Positions 26,136 through 38,487 of a stretch of 64,000 nucleotides of DNA are shown one piece after another. The stretch is from the NCBI GenBank assembly GCA_964036665.1, contig OZ038526.1:12338001-12402000 (forward strand), read 5' to 3'. This DNA is from Gordius sp. MW1. Its lineage: Eukaryota; Nematomorpha; Gordioida; Gordea; Gordiidae. Numbering within the stretch: the first letter of the stretch is position 1; each line of letters starts with the position of its first letter. Under the pieces are notes generated by a model, which saw nothing but the letters and a program-made list of their open reading frames with translations, searched no databases and was not told the DNA's origin. Made by a program: the position numbers and the translations under genes.

Positions 26136-27638
26136 GTATAGAAAACGGTAGCCTTCGTTTATTTCCCACTCATTTCGAAGAACACACGCGTCGCTTAAGG
26201 GAAAGCCATAGCTTGGTTTTCATGCTATTTCTTTATTATAGCATAACATAAATTCTTGATAGGCACTTGGCTACTAAGTCCTTATGATGCCAGCATCTTG
26301 GTGAATTTAACTTTTGTTTAGTATTGTTAGGTAAATCTTGCACTTCTATTTCACCCCCACTCTCTCAAATCGTGATAATTTTAGTCTGACTCTCCACCAA
26401 GAACTTTGCCAATAGGGTGGCCCCACCAGTAAGAAACACAAAATTGTATTTAGCCTCCAAAGGTATTTATTAGATCACGAGAGTACACACTAAACCACCA
26501 AAAAATGTCATTCTGAATATTAATATTTTATTCGTTTTTATGCTTTGTGTCAGTTTTTATATCTTTAAACCCCAAAAAATATTAGTAAGAGGTAAAATTA
26601 GAAAAGTATAAAAACTCTATTTTTTCTACATTAAATCTACACCTTCCTTTTAAAGCTTTTTTGACTGCGGTTGAAAAGATCAGGGTAAGAGGTACAAAAA
26701 TTTATATAAAAAGACTTCCAATCGTTTGGGTTATAAGGAACAACGTTTATGTAGGGGCGTGGGGTATAATAGGATCGCGGAGGGGGAATAATATGATCGC
26801 GAAATAAACCAAAAAAATCCGAATGATTTTAACATAAAAGTTTGAAATATATACAGTAGGGTAACATGCAAATAGGAGGTGTTAAATGTTGATTTGAGTG
26901 GAAAATAGAACGTGTAAATAAGTGGCGTTATTTATTGCCTCGAGAGGATGATATAACATGCAAATATGATTGCGGTTACAACAGTGTCAAAAATACTTGA
27001 AAAATATATAGTCCAAAAATGCCCTTTTCTATGTCACTTTTAAGTGACTAAATTAAAAACCGTAAGAAATATTGGTAGAAAATATAAATAAAAGTTAGTT
27101 ATACCAAAACTAGGCAGAAATCATTATTTTAAAAAATGCAGATATAAATTTATAACTCTGGTTTAGTTAATAAGATTGAAAGGTTTGAGAGGAAAATTAA
27201 AAACTAATTTTTAATAAGTACTTTTGGACTTAACATCATTTTATGGGTGTCAGTAAAAAATTCGATTGGAAGCGGTTGGATTAAACGTCAAACTGTCGTT
27301 TATAATTTCCTTCATCCTTTTTACAGTTACGATAGGAGTGGCAAGATGCATACAACTACAAAAACGCGAATTATAGAAAATTTATTTAATTAAGATTGTT
27401 GTTAATTGTAGTTAGCCAATGTTTAAGTTGGATTTAATCAACCATAGAGCCAATAATATGAAGATTGTTTGAGATTTTTATAAACTAATCTGGCTTGCTG
27501 CACGATTAAATAATAAGGTTTAGCCGGTCGCTACCCTAATACAAAATCATAAAGCATACCGATTATTGATATTGTTATAGGCATCGCTTAACTTCCTGAA
27601 TCAATAAAATGGTTAGTTTAATCATCAGAGTAATTGAG
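26136..27638. other. No gene recognised
   Basis: AT-rich intergenic DNA downstream of the PI3K adaptor gene. No coding segment or transposon end was recognised. Confidence 0.4.
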
Positions 27639-27644
27639 TTTATT
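27639..27644 (-). terminator. Candidate poly(A) signal of the PI3K adaptor gene
   Basis: AATAAA on the minus strand about 175 bases downstream of the stop codon. The only support is motif and position. Confidence 0.35.
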
Positions 27645-27817
27645 CGTAATCTGTAAAAAACAAACTTTGTAAAATGTCTTTAAATAAAGATATAAATTTA
27701 GTTACCACATAAATAAAATGAATAGATGACAATATTAATATTATCAACAATTGAGCAACGGAATAACAAAGTTCGTAAAATCATTTAAAAAAAATAATAG
27801 TGTGAACAAAAAATAAG

Positions 27818-30800
27818 CTATTGATTTTTTTCAGGCAATTTAAAAATAGGCCATAAGAGACAAGTTTTTAATTCGGCATTGTGTTCTTCGAGTGAATGTG
27901 AATTGTAATACAAAACTAAAGCTTTTAACGTTGTAAATATTATATATGGCTCAGCAAAGCCAAAATTTCCAGTGAGCAAATTTTTGTAAATGAGACAATG
28001 TCGAACGGTCCCCTTTTGAAGGCTAAAATACCATAATATGACAATAAAATATAAAATTGATTTATCACATTTTGTTGCAAATAAAAGATAACAGACATTT
28101 TTCTGAAGGAATTTCATTTATTTTTATACGACAAAAACATAGAAATAATTTCATCATCAATATATTAGTTTTCCATTAATACGCTATAACCATAGACTAA
28201 TATACTGCTCGCCCCCTTTAATATTTTTTCCATGTTTTCACATCAATATTAACATAAATTATAATGGTTAGGAATGGTAATGACTGTTCCTGATATATGT
28301 ATTTTAATATAATAATAATACATACCATATAGGGAACATTTTACTTGAGTCTTTTAAAATTAAAAAATAGAAATAATGAGACAACATTTCTAATAACGCC
28401 ATCTATATTTCAATGGCGCCATGTCGGAAACCAATTGTAAAAACCCTGTCACAAACGACGCGCACTGCATATTCTCTTTTGCAATGTAGAAAATACTCTA
28501 GGGTTACCGCTATACTAACAACGAAGTCGGTTAAGGAAATTACTTGTGGAGAAAATTAGTTGTGAAGAGAATGTGAATAACATGCTGGAACGTGGGCACG
28601 TTGACTCAAAAGAGCATCGAGGTCGCACAAATGTTAAAAAGGAGAAAGGTACATATCGCCTGCCTAGAGACCAGGTGGAACGGAACCAAAGATCTGAAGT
28701 TGTAATTATTCTATAGTGGTTCAACAAAGAAACGAGGTAAATATCAATCTAAGCGAGTCGTTCAAGGACAAGGGAGTATAAGTCAAGCGTTGTTCAGACA
28801 CGCTAATGTGGGTGAAGGAAGATTGAAGATCAAGGGGGCCTCCTAATCCTTATGTGCGCGTATGCTCCCCAAATTGGGTGTAAGGAATCAAAGAAACACA
28901 CATTTTTAGATTAATTTAGAAAGGAAATCCAAGGAATAAGACAGGAAGATTGCCCATATTCGTTGTGGACTTAAACGCCCACGTAAGAAAAGATCACCTT
29001 GGGTATGAACGAAATTAAGGAGACTATGGACATGGCCTGAAGAACAAAGAAGAAAAAAAACTTCCCCAAGTATCCCCAGCATAAGACATGGCGATCGTTT
29101 ACACCTATTTTCAAAACGCGAAGATCATATTGTGACTTATAAAAGTTGGGAGCATTTTAGTCAATTGTATTTGCTCATAATGCGAAAGGATTTATGGAGA
29201 TCAAAGACTGCAAAGTAATACCGAGAAAATAAATCGCCAGACAACATCGTCCACTTGTTATGAATCCTAAAATAAAAGATTTCCCGAAAGAAGCAAGGTT
29301 TATGAACCTCGGATTCGATACGAAAGGCTAAAGGATACGTCAACAAAATATATATACCATCACAAAGCCTCCTCACTTCTAGGTGCTAGGAAGTTGAAAA
29401 AATAAGTAGACGATCGGGAGACGCTTACTGCGGGCCTAAAGGAAATGGAGAATTGGGTTCTAAGACAGATCAAAGGAGTCAAAGCTATGAATTAGGAACT
29501 ATGGTGGTGGGATCAATCGGTTTGGAATTTTCTCGAAAAAAATAAAATTCTATATAAATGGCGGCATAAATCAAAAAAGTCGGAGGAGTATAAAGATTAT
29601 AAGAAGGTAATGAGAGCCGCGAAAAAGGCCGTTGCTATAGCGAACAAATGTAGCCTATACCGAGATGGGATACAAACTGGATCATATTAGCGACAGCTTT
29701 ATATACAAATTGGCCAAGATAAGGGAGAAGAAAGTTCGCGATGTCGGAGTCCTTAAATTAGTCAAAAACGAGAAAAACCAAACCTTATTCAAGCCGAAGG
29801 AGGCGATAGAAAACTGGAAGGAATATTTTAATGAACTTATGAATATTGCAAATGACAAATATTTCCTTCCCAATGAGCCAGACATAAGTATGGTCGAACT
29901 CTTTCGGGAGAATGAAGTTAGGACACAAATGAACAAGATGCAAAAAAGCGAATGAAGATGGAATTCCCGTGGAAGCATGAGTCGGATGCCGAGAAGAAGG
30001 AGACACGTCCATGACGAATCTCTTTAACAAGATTTTGGTAAAAGAGCGTATTTCTAATCAATAAAAGCAACCACGATTATACCCTTATTTAAAGGCAAAG
30101 AAGCTTTCAGGGGTGTGTCAATTACAGAAATAGATGTTACGTTGCAACTCATAAAAACTTATGGAAAGGAGCTTAGTAACAAAACTCAAAAATAAGATGG
30201 AAATATCAGCTGAACAATTCTGATTTGAGGTCGGCAAATCCACAATCGACCCGAACTTCGCACTAAGACAACTGATGAAAAAATATGAGGAAAAGAGAAG
30301 AAACCTATATACGGTCATTATCGACCTGGAGAAAGCTTATGACACGGTTTCTCGCCATTTAATGCTTGAGAAAACAAAATATGACGCATATATATGGCTT
30401 ATGAAAAATATTTTGAAGCCTTAGCTTTGTGTGTTAGGGCGACGATTGAAGACTCTAAACCTTTTCGGATTGAAATTTGATTATATCAAGGATCTGCCCT
30501 AAGTCCCTTTTTATTTAATGTAATTATGGACACGATAACGAGACATTCAAAATCCATCGCCACAGCCGATGATATAGTACTATGCGAAGAGACAAAGGAG
30601 AAAGTATTCGGAGAATCCGAAACGTGGTCAAAGGGCTTAGCTGGATATGGTTTAAAAGCCAACGATCGAAAAACGGTATGCATGGAGATGAATGTTATAG
30701 GCACCCCATCCCTGGATGACCATCTAAAGTACCCAAAAGTAGACAAGTTTGCATACCTCGGCTCGATGTTACATCAAGAGTGAGGTTGTGCAACAGAATT

Positions 30801-33800
30801 CAATGAACGGATTCAAAAGGCATGAAATGGCGAAGTATATCCGGTGTAATGTGCGACAATGCCAATATGATTTAAAAACAAAGCTTATAAATCCATCGTA
30901 AGACCGGTGTTACTCTATAGAAGTGAAACATGGGCATTAAACACCACGGAAGAAAAGCTATAACAAGTCACAGAGAGAAAAATACGGTGAAGCCTGGGTT
31001 CCACATGACGAATTACTTTCTCGTGACAAAAATGGGTATTCAACCTATGGCGGACATGATTAACGAAAATCGGTTAAGGTGGTATAGGCATATCCTACAA
31101 AGGGAGACGGATGATGTAAGTAGAAAAGTACTAGGCATGGAGGTACCGAGGAAGAGGACGCCCTCGTGTCACGTGGATAGGGAAAGTCGACAAAGTTATG
31201 AAAACTAAAAAGATCAATCAAGACATGGCCCTTACCCAATCAAGATGGAAACTCATTAAAACAAACCCCATGACTGTTGGACCAAATACTCGATAAAGAA
31301 GAAGGAGAATTCGACCCCAAGAATTTAGGTATTGCTATATAAATGCATATTATAAGTAATTTTGAAGAATGAACATTTCTTAGTGCAACCCAAATTATTA
31401 TTATAAAAATTACACATATGTTCAAGATGGCTGTCGCTTTCCGCAGCACATTAGATGCGCGAATATATGGGGGTAGAGTCTTAAGTCTAAGGCTGTAGTG
31501 ACTAACTAACTCACATTGTTAAAATATGTTCAACAAATTTACAAAATAACCCGAAATATAAAGAAAACTGACTAAACCGTTATTATAATGTATTACCTAA
31601 TGGAAAGCGCGAAAGATGCCTTATTAGATTTACGGATGAGAAAAGTTCCAGCTGGTTGATTTTCAAGAAGGGATACAGCTTTAATTCTATCACAGTTTGG
31701 CAAAAACCATAATTTTTCCTCATTTACCCAGAATGTATCATTATTATTTAATGATGGCACTAATTTTTCTATATTTAGATAGCTAAGGTGGTCATTGTTT
31801 ATACTATATGGAGATTCTGTAGATATTTTGCTTATATATTCTCCCAAATTTTCATTAGCATTTAAGTCGGAATATTTATTCAATTCTGGATATTCATATA
31901 TTAAAGGTTGAGGTGGAAACGACCAATTAGGTTTTTCACTGGTTATATCATCAAAGTGACGGGGCATAACTTCGAGATCCTTATCAGCTCGAAAACTACA
32001 TTTTTTATTAACAGATTCAATGAAGTCATTATCTAATTGAATGCCCAAGTTTGATTCTGGATTCGAGGGAATATTGAAACTACTTTGTCCTCTATCAGTA
32101 GTTTTTAACGATTCCGTTTGGTCAGTGTAATTATACGCAGAATTTTGAAGCCAAAAATGAAGGGAGTCTCTAGGGTATCCGTTATTGAAAAGATCTCTGA
32201 AACGTTTTAAATTTTATAATTAGAAAATAATTAAAGTAGTATTAGTTTATATTTAACTGCTCTATTATAGCTATATAAAAGACAGAGGTATTGACAAAAA
32301 TATGATTTATAAATAAAATTAATGTTTGAGTGATAAAAATATAAACTCTCAAAATAACTGCTCTATTAAGGTCGTGGGATTAAAATGTGTTGAACATATA
32401 GGTCATTTAATCATAAAGATTATGATATATGTAACTATGTATATTAGCGGCTTCTACAAAAGGTTTAAACTTATACTATGGTAAAATTAATAAATTTGAT
32501 TTTTAATTTTTATACTAACAAAAACTCTACAAATATGAAAATGATCACGATAAAGTCAAGATGGAAAACGAAAGTATCTCCATTTTGTCATTATGCAAGT
32601 TGTTACTGAATAGCGCATTTTTAAATGATATTATATTTTTGTAAAAATTGCAATGCATTAGCTTACGTTTCCATGCTTTCTTTCTCTTTTGAAAGCCTAA
32701 TTATCTCAGGTTTTAATCCGTTAAATTCTTTTTCCAAATTTTCACATGTACAGAGTTTTTCACTAATATCAAGTTCTAGATTTTGTTTAAGCTGTAGCAA
32801 ACTTCCCAATTTAGTCTTTAGTATAACGCTGTTTTGCTTGAGTCTAAAAATCATGACACATTAAATATAGTGAAAATTATAGGGAAAGGCTAAACTTGCA
32901 TTAACGGCTAGCCTTGTCCCCTATCTTTTATACAAAAAGCATTATACCAAATAAAAATGCAAAAATAAAAATTATAGAAATAGTAATAACATAAATATAA
33001 ATTAATTCGAAATTTATGACTTTAAAATATTTAGGCCAAAAAACATATTTTTAAATGTTTCCAGACATTAATTTTTTGATCCAAATATTAATTTTAAATT
33101 GTTTACTTTTTTTATATATATAAAGATTTATTAAGTTATTGGTATCACATGGGTAAAATACATTGATATAAAATTAATTGCAAAAACACAAGTAACCCCA
33201 CATTATAAAAACCCCGGTTCTCCTATATTTATTGCATAGGATTACAATTAAATTCAAACCATAAATTTACCTAAAATAAAACTCAACGACTTTTCAGATT
33301 AAAATTGCTTTATAATTAAGGTATGTTAGACTTATTCGTTTTGTAGGTTTGCAGAGAACATATTATAATTTAATTATATCTTAGTACAATATATTATACC
33401 ACAATCATTTTTACATACTTTTGCGTTTCAAAGGTTGACAGAAAATGGCGATTATTGAGTTTGGCCAAATATCGATCAGTAGATTCGATTTGCAATTCAA
33501 TTTGTTCCTCTAACATTCGAATGGAAAGCACAACAGCATTTATGGCTTGCAACTTTGATCTAACATCTTTCCTCGCTAGATTGTAGTTAGAATACAGGAC
33601 TTTAAATCTAAAATAAAAATTTTTGTATTTATTTAAATTCATAAATAACACAAAGCAACCCCCAAGGAGTGGTGTTGTAAAAACGGCCGGATTTTTTTGG
33701 TCGGCCTTTGGTTTAACTAAGACAAACGGTCGACTCTGGTCTATTTTTCAAATTTCGACTAAGCCTAGGGGTCGGCTGAGAAAATAGACCAAAAAATCTT

Positions 33801-36800
33801 TGGTCTGTTTAAGTTTAGTCAACTAAAACAGAAGGCCGACCAAACAAAACCCAGCCGTCTTTACAACACTACCCAGGAGTTTGAAAGTTGTAAAAATAAA
33901 ATTAGATTTACACTTATCCTTTAATTGTCTAAAGTAGGGAAAAAGACATTATAAGTTAAAAAGAATTATTTAAGCCTTAATATTTTCTTGATTAGCATTT
34001 TCCATATATGATCTTTAAATTACGCAAAAATACATAACTTACATAAGTTATATTAATGTTGTTTAACTTTAATATTAAGAAAAATTAAAACTTATCAAAT
34101 ACCTATAGAGAGTAACTTAATAATGTAAATAAAGCATGCCGTTAATTTCGCATACAAAAAACGGTGTACCTCCAAAAAAATTAATTTCAAACCCCTATTT
34201 AATTTATCTAAAAGAAACATTATTTTAAGAATTTAAGATCCCCCTCCACCATTTTCTGGCATGGTCTTGATGTTATTTTAAAAATAAAAAAAATGATGAT
34301 AAGGTAAATTTTTTACTATTATATTTTAAAAAATTAATGATTATTGAATCTCTATCCCTCCCTCTTATTTTATTTAAAAAGCAGCCTATGTTTAAAAATA
34401 AAATAGTATAAATGACTTACCGATCCGTTTGTTTGGCATATTCCTGAGTAAGATCAGCAAAAGCTTGTTGATACTTAGCAATGTCCAAATGGGCAGATCC
34501 ATTGGATTTTATATTGTGAGAGTCCTGCATGTTGCTTAAAATATGGTTTATATTCTTGTTATATGGTGATCCAGAAACTGCTAAAGAGTTTGAGGGATAT
34601 TTTTTAGATTTTGGTACCTTTTAAATACACAAAAGGTAAATAGAAGTGGCGGTATATGTCTTATAAAGTGTATTATTTATATTTAACCACAACTAATAAA
34701 TCATTATAACACATATAATTTTAAATAGCTTTCTATAGCATTTTTAACCAAATGGCCAAGTATTGGTAATTAGGACTAATCAAGTTTTTACACAAATATA
34801 TGACCAGCTGAAGCAGTTAAATGAAACATTCCCCCACTAGGTTAAAAAACGTTAACATTTTAATTAAAGTTCAATAGGATTATTTAACTCAGATAACTTT
34901 TTCTTGATATACTAGGTTTACTGGCAACTAGTGGGAGAGATGATCTCTCTATTAGTTAAACCCATTGTATTCGTTAGCTTGTAAAAAGATTTTATATTCA
35001 AAATTGTACAAAAATGACTTTAATTAGTTTTTGATAGTGTGTGATGTGAAAAAAACTAAAAAACAAAACATATGCTTAAGAATCAGAAGATAATAATAGG
35101 CCCTTTCAGGAGTGCCGCAGCCTCCAGATGGCGCTAATCACAGTGTACTTATAAGTTTCTTGCGGCACTCCTGAAAGTTATCTTCTTCTGATTCAAACCC
35201 GCAATTTATTAATCAATTTTAAATATAATATGCTTAAGAGTATAGAATTAATTAAGAAACAATCAAATTGAATTTTGAATTAATGTGGCTTTAAAATTCA
35301 TGGTATAATTTTCAATTTGCTTTTTAGATCTAAATTTTAAAAGTTAGACAAATCAATCAATGAGCATTTGTAGCTTTACAATAATCTTAAGATAATATAA
35401 TTAAAAATATTTAAAAGGAAAAATTACCTCAAAACCAATTGCACTATCATTATCAGACTCGTGGACGTATCTAGATAAAGGATAAAGTAATTTAGTATCC
35501 AGTGTTCTATTGTATTCAACTAATGAATGGTGTTGAAAAAAATCTACTAATTCCACAACAGTGTCAAAGGTAAGAAAGCTATTGAATCCATATTTTTCAT
35601 TAACTTTGAATATTTTTATTAGTTTGTTGGTACCATCTTTCCTATAAGATAGAATGCATACAATTAATCATATAAAGAAAATTTATTAGCATGGTATGCT
35701 GCACCTCTTTACTATAAAATAAAACGTGCATGCAGTTTAGCAATAATTGTGGTTTTAAAAAATATAAATTTAATATGTAACTCAGTTCTTCAGACCTCGC
35801 AAAGTTATATCACTGGACACTGCCTTAAAACCTACTGTTCTATAATGCATCGAAAAGCAGTTTTAATTTGCTGTGCATTTATGGGAAAAATGAATGGGGG
35901 GAAGGGGGGGGGGGGGTTGAGTAAAAAAATAGATATGTTATAAAAATGGATTTGATATTCTTCCTTAATAAACACATATTAATGATTAACCAGTCATGCA
36001 TGGTCAAAAATTATTTGTTGTGAAACACTAATAAAAAAACTTAATAAAAATTAATTAAATTATTTTTACAAAATATTTCTCTGTATAAAATAGAGATGAT
36101 TGCTCAATTGGTCAAGCATGATAATTTATGGTACAGATTAGGAAAAGCACTTAATCTAAAATAAATTCTTTTTATATAAAATATATCCTTTATAAATTAT
36201 ACCGTATTCTTTACACAAACAAATTTAAAGAATCATCTATCTTATTGGCAGCATAAGATTCAGTTTTAATTGGGGAAAAAATTAAAGGTCAATAAATTAA
36301 TAATGGGGGAGGGGGGCAGTTGCTATAAGAAAATTAGAGGGAATGTACTATGATTTGTGCCCCTTACAAATAAGTTGGTAGCAATTCTATGCTAAATCTT
36401 GTATAATTTTATAATGGTCTTTACTCTCCTTTTTACATTAATATTGTTTTTTTATTGAATCAAGCCCATTGTCAACATTATATTGATATCTAAAAAATGT
36501 AGGTTTTTGAGGATATGATCACATTATATGCTAATATGTTATGAATCAAACTCAATTTTATACAGAATTTTAGATCTAATATAAAGGATTTCTAAAATTA
36601 CTATAAGATATAGATAATAAACATAAATAGCAGGTATCCAGAGAATACATTTTAACTTGTTCATAAAAGGAGAGAAATCTTACAAAATAATCAAAGTTGT
36701 ATATATTAAAAAATCAGAATTAGAGGCAAATAAACAACTATTACTAAGAATTCTAATAGCAAAAATAAGGACCAATATTAAATTGTTCAATATTATCTTG

Positions 36801-37286
36801 TATCAAATACTACAAAATAAGATAAAATTATAATGCTAGATTAAATGATTGCAAAGATTCTTAATTTACATTAAATTAAAAATGATACAAAATCATAAAT
36901 TTAAATTGATAAAATGACTATAATTGGCAAAACTATCTTTAAATAATATAACAAAACAATGTAGAACAAAAGAAAGCAGGCATAAAAATTACCTGTTATA
37001 AATTCATACAATTTTATAAGATGAATCTAGAAGATTTAACGAATTTAAGATATGAGTTATAAACACATTAATTATAGCCTAATGACATTCAATTCCATAT
37101 AATTATATTTTAAAAAAAATTATCAAATATAAACCTTAATGTAAGGGTATACTCCCCATCCCCTTTGTAAGCCATAGAATCCCTAACTAAAAATGTTCCA
37201 TCAGGTTTATCATTCAATTTTTCATTTGCCGATTCTCTTGAAAGATCTCCCCAATACCATTCGACAGATTCTAAAGATTTATCCAT
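27818..37286 (-). CDS. PIK3R: PI3-kinase class IA regulatory subunit, p60/p55 type (7 exons, 577 aa)
   Basis: Adaptor that binds and restrains the p110 lipid kinase and brings it to phosphotyrosine sites at the membrane. CDS exons: 37286-37135, 35641-35428, 34617-34421, 33607-33419, 32843-32667, 32196-31597, 28022-27818. They total 1734 nt, all junctions are GT-AG and phases agree. Domains: N-SH2 about 10-115 (WYWGDL, FLVRDS with the phosphate-binding Arg35), p110-binding coiled coil about 160-325, C-SH2 from 472 (FLIRKS, Arg498; GFAEPY) to near the end. In-frame stops just upstream of the ATG support this start, though an acceptor-like AG at 37289 leaves room for an upstream exon. SH3 and RhoGAP-like domains of p85 are absent, as in insect p60. 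Oddity: the linker between coiled coil and C-SH2 is about 145 residues, far longer than in human p85. The SH2 motifs and phase agreement make this assignment very secure. Confidence 0.94.
28395..31320 (+). mobile_element. RTE-clade LINE, degraded, antisense in the last intron of the PI3K adaptor gene
   Basis: Non-LTR retrotransposon with endonuclease and reverse transcriptase in the RTE order. The endonuclease starts near 28586 (WNVGTLT) and continues with a VVDLNAHV segment near 28960. The connector lies at 29640-29950. Reverse transcriptase follows, with [10 protein letters not shown] near 30313 (catalytic Asp), ADDIVLC near 30565, YLGSMLH near 30757 and the C-terminal [10 protein letters not shown] near 31065. 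Many frameshifts and in-frame stops scatter these over three frames, so it is an old copy. The 5' edge is uncertain. It lies on the strand opposite to the host gene. Confidence 0.85.
31320..31596. other. Remainder of intron 6 of the PI3K adaptor gene
   Basis: AT-rich sequence between the LINE 3' end and exon 6, including the GTAATA donor at 31596-31591 (minus). Nothing else was recognised. Confidence 0.4.
33670..33871. mobile_element. hAT-like MITE (202 bp) in intron 3 of the PI3K adaptor gene
   Basis: Inverted termini (TGGTGTTGTAAAAACGGC and the complement of TAGTGTTGTAAAGACGGC) extend imperfectly for about 45 bp, with shared TTTGGTCGGCC. Direct flanks CCAAGGAG (33662-33669) and CCCAGGAG (33872-33879) agree at 7 of 8 bases, as expected of a hAT duplication. 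Much of the interior is also self-complementary. No coding capacity. Confidence 0.82.
35081..35195. repeat. Fold-back repeat in intron 2 of the PI3K adaptor gene
   Basis: The left arm reads AATCAGAAGATAA, then TTTCAGGAGTGCCGCA. The right arm is its near-perfect inverse (TGCGGCACTCCTGAAA, then TTATCTTCTTCTGATT). About 40 bp per arm surrounds a short centre. A small MITE or fold-back insertion is likely; no duplication was confirmed. Confidence 0.7.
35642..37134. other. Intron 1 of the PI3K adaptor gene
   Basis: About 1.5 kb, AT-rich, with a G-rich run near 35898-35917 and a GGGGGAGGGGGG stretch near 36304. No further coding segment was recognised. Confidence 0.5.
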
Positions 37287-38141
37287 TTCTTATTAAATAA
37301 AGAGTGTTAAAGCTCTATCAAAAAATATTATAAGTGGCGTTTTTTAAAGAAAAGTTTATACTTTAAGCATATAAGGTTGCTTTAAAACATTATACCTTAT
37401 ATATTACAGTTGGTCTCACATATAGGGGCTAGATATGCCTTGAAATTTTAAATTCGTCAATGCCTTTCACAGATTGTTCGCATTAGCATAGGCTATATAT
37501 TCTGTATTCCCAGTGACAAATAAGGAATTTTTAAAATTTGTGGGTTATCCGACTGCTCATGCCATATGTTGAATGGTAATTGTGTGTCTAATTTTCCTCC
37601 ATTTTGAAGAGTGTATTAAGTGTATTTTTACCGTAATTTTGCCCTATAACAGTCAATTTACCTTCCTCACTAGTTTATAAATTAAAAAACGTCAATAAAT
37701 TAATATTATCCAAAATATTGATGGCACTATATTATTAAACAAACTTTAATCGCAGTTTTTATATTTTTTAATTTTTATGTATTTTTTAAATGATATTTAT
37801 TTTAAAATGCTGTTTTTGATATCTACCCACTTTAATATTTTTTTATTTACCTTTTTAAAATTATTTAATTTGCGAAAATTACTAATTTCTATATGCTCAT
37901 AACGCTTCTGTTCAAAGTAACGACCGTTCATAATACTGACAACCAATCAAATTCATAGACAACTTGGCAATCGAAATTTATATAATATGTCACATATCTT
38001 AAGTAAACAACCAATCATTATAACGTTGATTTTAACGTTTATTTTAAAATTTTACCATATCACAAAGTGCAATCAATATTTTCATTTATTATTCATGCCT
38101 ACAAGTGCAATTTCATTTATTTTCAAATTTATATTATATAG

Positions 38142-38487
38142 GCCAGAATGATCACCCATCTATCTCTGCATCTAATCAACTGCTGCTTCGAGCCTTAATT
38201 GTGCAGGGACAGCCACAAAGTATTGTATTGCTGCATTTGTTCTAATCTTTTTTTAGATCAGCAGATTGCTAGTCATAATACACTAAGAAGCCAGTCATTA
38301 GGTGTTTCAACCAACTATCCGAGAATACTGCCTACAGTTTTAGTTAGGCAAGAACAGCCACAAAGTATTGTATTGTTTAATTTTTGTATTTTTTTCAGCA
38401 AAGTGTGGCCACTCCTAATACACAAATAAGCCATTTTATACCTACTGATAATCCACAAATTATGGATGTTACCAACAAATGGACAGA
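38142..38487 (+). pseudogene. Exon-like gene fragments captured inside the Mutator-like element
   Basis: Three coding-looking segments with splice-like borders. 38142-38219 (AG before, GTATTG after) reads ISASNQLLLRALIVQ, then GQPQ. 38257-38364 (AG before, GTATTG after, 108 nt, phase 1-1) reads SHNTLRSQSLGVST, then NYPRILPTVL. 38399-38487 (TTTTTTTCAG before, GTATTT after) reads PNTQISHFIPTDNPQ, ending NKWTE. The first two join in frame. The third is open only in a phase that does not match the second, so the set looks broken or incomplete. The composition (Q, P, S rich) resembles a nuclear or adaptor protein. I do not recognise the family; a WW domain starting at KWTE is only a guess. No continuation was found downstream. 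Confidence 0.4.

Noticed and set aside
29682-31449. Several minus-strand ORFs in the last intron of the PI3K gene
   Set aside because: They are reverse-strand shadows of the RTE LINE or AT-rich chance frames.
38199-38429. A 76-codon ORF through the exon-like fragments
   Set aside because: It reads through segments that look like introns and out of the frame of the more protein-like exons; treated as read-through of a spliced fragment.
38399-38487. Start of a WW domain at KWTE
   Set aside because: Only four residues agree and no continuing exon with the rest of the domain was found downstream.
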